From contig CM055191.1 of the NCBI GenBank assembly GCA_029224185.1, positions 12,948,188-13,012,187 on the forward strand: a DNA stretch of 64,000 bases. The letters run 5' to 3'. This DNA is from Karalla daura (lineage: Eukaryota; Chordata; Actinopteri; Chaetodontiformes; Leiognathidae). The notes under the pieces were generated by a model. The model did no database searches. It was not told the DNA's origin and saw only the letters and a list, made by a program, of their open reading frames with translations. This document shows, piece by piece, positions 62,721-64,000 of this stretch; position 1 is the stretch's first letter; each line of letters starts with the position of its first letter. The translations under genes were made by a program, and so were the position numbers.

Positions 62721-63901
62721 AAAACACAGGCTTTTGTGTTGGAGTGAGACGTCCGCACGGCAGGGGGCTGAGGTACATGAGGCGGCTATGACAGGTGGCA
62801 CGCTCTGCCCGCAGTAAAGAGCCCGAGTGTGGTGAGGGCTGTTGGAGCAACAGCTGCACCACAGTGTCATGAAGGAGGTCGCGGTCGAGGCCGGATGAGG
62901 GGAGGGGGGGGTCTGCTTGCATGCAAAAAACCCCAAAAAACATCATAACGAGACCCCAAATTTTCATTTAAGATGCATTTCCTTTCAAACGTGCGGTGTG
63001 TGTGAGTGTCTGTGCAGGCTAGTGTCCCAGTATGGAGTGTGGTCTCTGCGTGTCAGTGGGAGGCTGGGGGTGGGGGCGGGTGCTATGTGGGTGTTTGTGT
63101 TTGTGTAGCTGTGTGCATTTGTGTAGCAAGGTAATCAATCTGAGCCCTGGAGCCTTAAGTGTGCTACAGCCCCACTGTCTGTCTGTGAGAGGAGGAACGG
63201 CTCAGTCCGAGCCCCCAGTAGCTGTTTTTACTGGCCCGCTGGGAACGGGCTGGGAAGAAGGAGGAAGAAGGGGGCAGTAGCTCGGCCTGAATGGTGATGT
63301 GATGGGATGGGATGTTAGTTCTCAGGGCTCTGAGAGACAAACAGAAGGAGAGAGGATCACTTCAGCGTCTAAACAGGCTCCTTAAATGCTTCAACAGGGG
63401 CCAAAACTGATCTGTGAGTACCAGCTGCTGCATTTTGTCATCACATTAGATCTAGTTTAATCAGAAGAGTCACAAGTGTCATAAATGTATAACAGGCAGT
63501 GGGAGCAAAATTTAGAGATGTCACTGACTGATTCCTTAATTGAGGAAGAATGACTAACAGATGGATTGATAACGAAAACACTTTAAGTTCCAGTCAGTTG
63601 TTATGGATTTTTCCAGCTGTTGGGAAGTGATGAGAAAATGTTTTTTTACCTCAGTTGATGGGACAAACCCGTGAGACACAGACATTATGCCAGTTTAAGG
63701 AGGCAGGGAAACTGAAACGACTCAGCTGCCGCTATTACCCATGACATCTTGTCACTTCAAACCGCTGCAGTCTGAAATAAAATTGACATAAAATGGGTTA
63801 AAAAGCCAAAGCTTTCATAACAACTGTTGCTGGGTGGCCTGTGTGGCACTGTGAGGTGGGTACGAAGTGAGGTAAGACCAAGGTGTCACATTCCACAGTT
63901 T

Positions 63902-63902
<1 letters not shown>

Positions 63903-63937
<35 letters not shown>
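63903..63937. repeat. (TG)n microsatellite
   Basis: About 17 TG units, followed by GGGTGGGTGG. Confidence 0.95.
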
Positions 63938-63945
<8 letters not shown>

Positions 63946-64000
63946 GATGTTTGTGTGTGTGTGCTCATCAGAAATGACCTCCCATCCAGTTACAGCAGCT

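Larger units (their letters stand above)
57462..64000. other. right end of window, no coding exon recognised
   Basis: Possibly the first intron of the transcript starting near 57.13 kb. Contains a G run at about 57,665-57,681, a decamer tandem repeat at 58.72-58.76 kb, an 82-bp (TG)n, a CpG-rich patch at 62.56-62.72 kb and a final (TG)n. Scattered short frames show no family motifs. Confidence 0.6.

Overview
The window is nuclear DNA from a vertebrate, almost certainly a ray-finned (teleost) fish. Genes are split by GT-AG introns, microsatellites are abundant, and several fragments of typical teleost SINE/LINE families are present. The five recognisable proteins (tppp, zdhhc11, brd9, trip13, nkd2) occur in the order and orientation I recall for human 5p15.33. 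I cannot name the species. Exon boundaries were read by hand from splice sites, reading phase and remembered human homologues; no alignment or transcript data were available.

Layout. (1) 1-7,050: 5' part of tppp on the minus strand. The first coding exon is 332-667, two candidate non-coding leader exons lie near 1.84-2.06 kb and 6.85-7.03 kb, and the rest of the gene lies beyond base 1. (2) 7,050-10,177: gene-free, with decayed retroelements. (3) 10,178-12,886: zdhhc11, minus strand, nine coding exons, 384 aa, with a probable leader exon and NRF-1-type promoter near 14.1 kb. (4) 15,114-20,528: brd9, minus strand, 17 coding exons, 676 aa. (5) 20,529-20,999: compact head-to-head promoter. (6) 21,000-24,702: trip13, plus strand, 13 coding exons, 422 aa, with an apparent GC-AG intron. 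(7) 25.5-29.5 kb: intergenic, holding a 36-bp near-perfect palindrome. (8) 29,852-53,478: nkd2, plus strand, ten coding exons, 470 aa, with a 19-kb third intron. (9) 54.2-64 kb: no coding exon recognised. It holds a 290-bp compound tetranucleotide array, a likely plus-strand leader exon (57.13-57.46 kb) with a strong RNA hairpin, and a CpG-rich patch near 62.6 kb.

Functions. The genes are linked by ancient synteny rather than by a shared pathway. TPPP bundles microtubules, ZDHHC11 is a membrane S-acyltransferase, BRD9 is the bromodomain reader of the non-canonical BAF complex, TRIP13 is the AAA+ remodeller of HORMA proteins in meiosis and the spindle checkpoint, and NKD2 is a myristoylated EF-hand antagonist of Dishevelled in Wnt signalling. 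I found no new gene system. The items most worth a second look are non-coding: perfect hairpins or palindromes at 29.06, 31.3 and 57.3 kb, microsatellites serving as splice-acceptor pyrimidine tracts, the GC-AG intron in trip13, a possible internal tppp promoter, and a SINE-like family scattered through the window.
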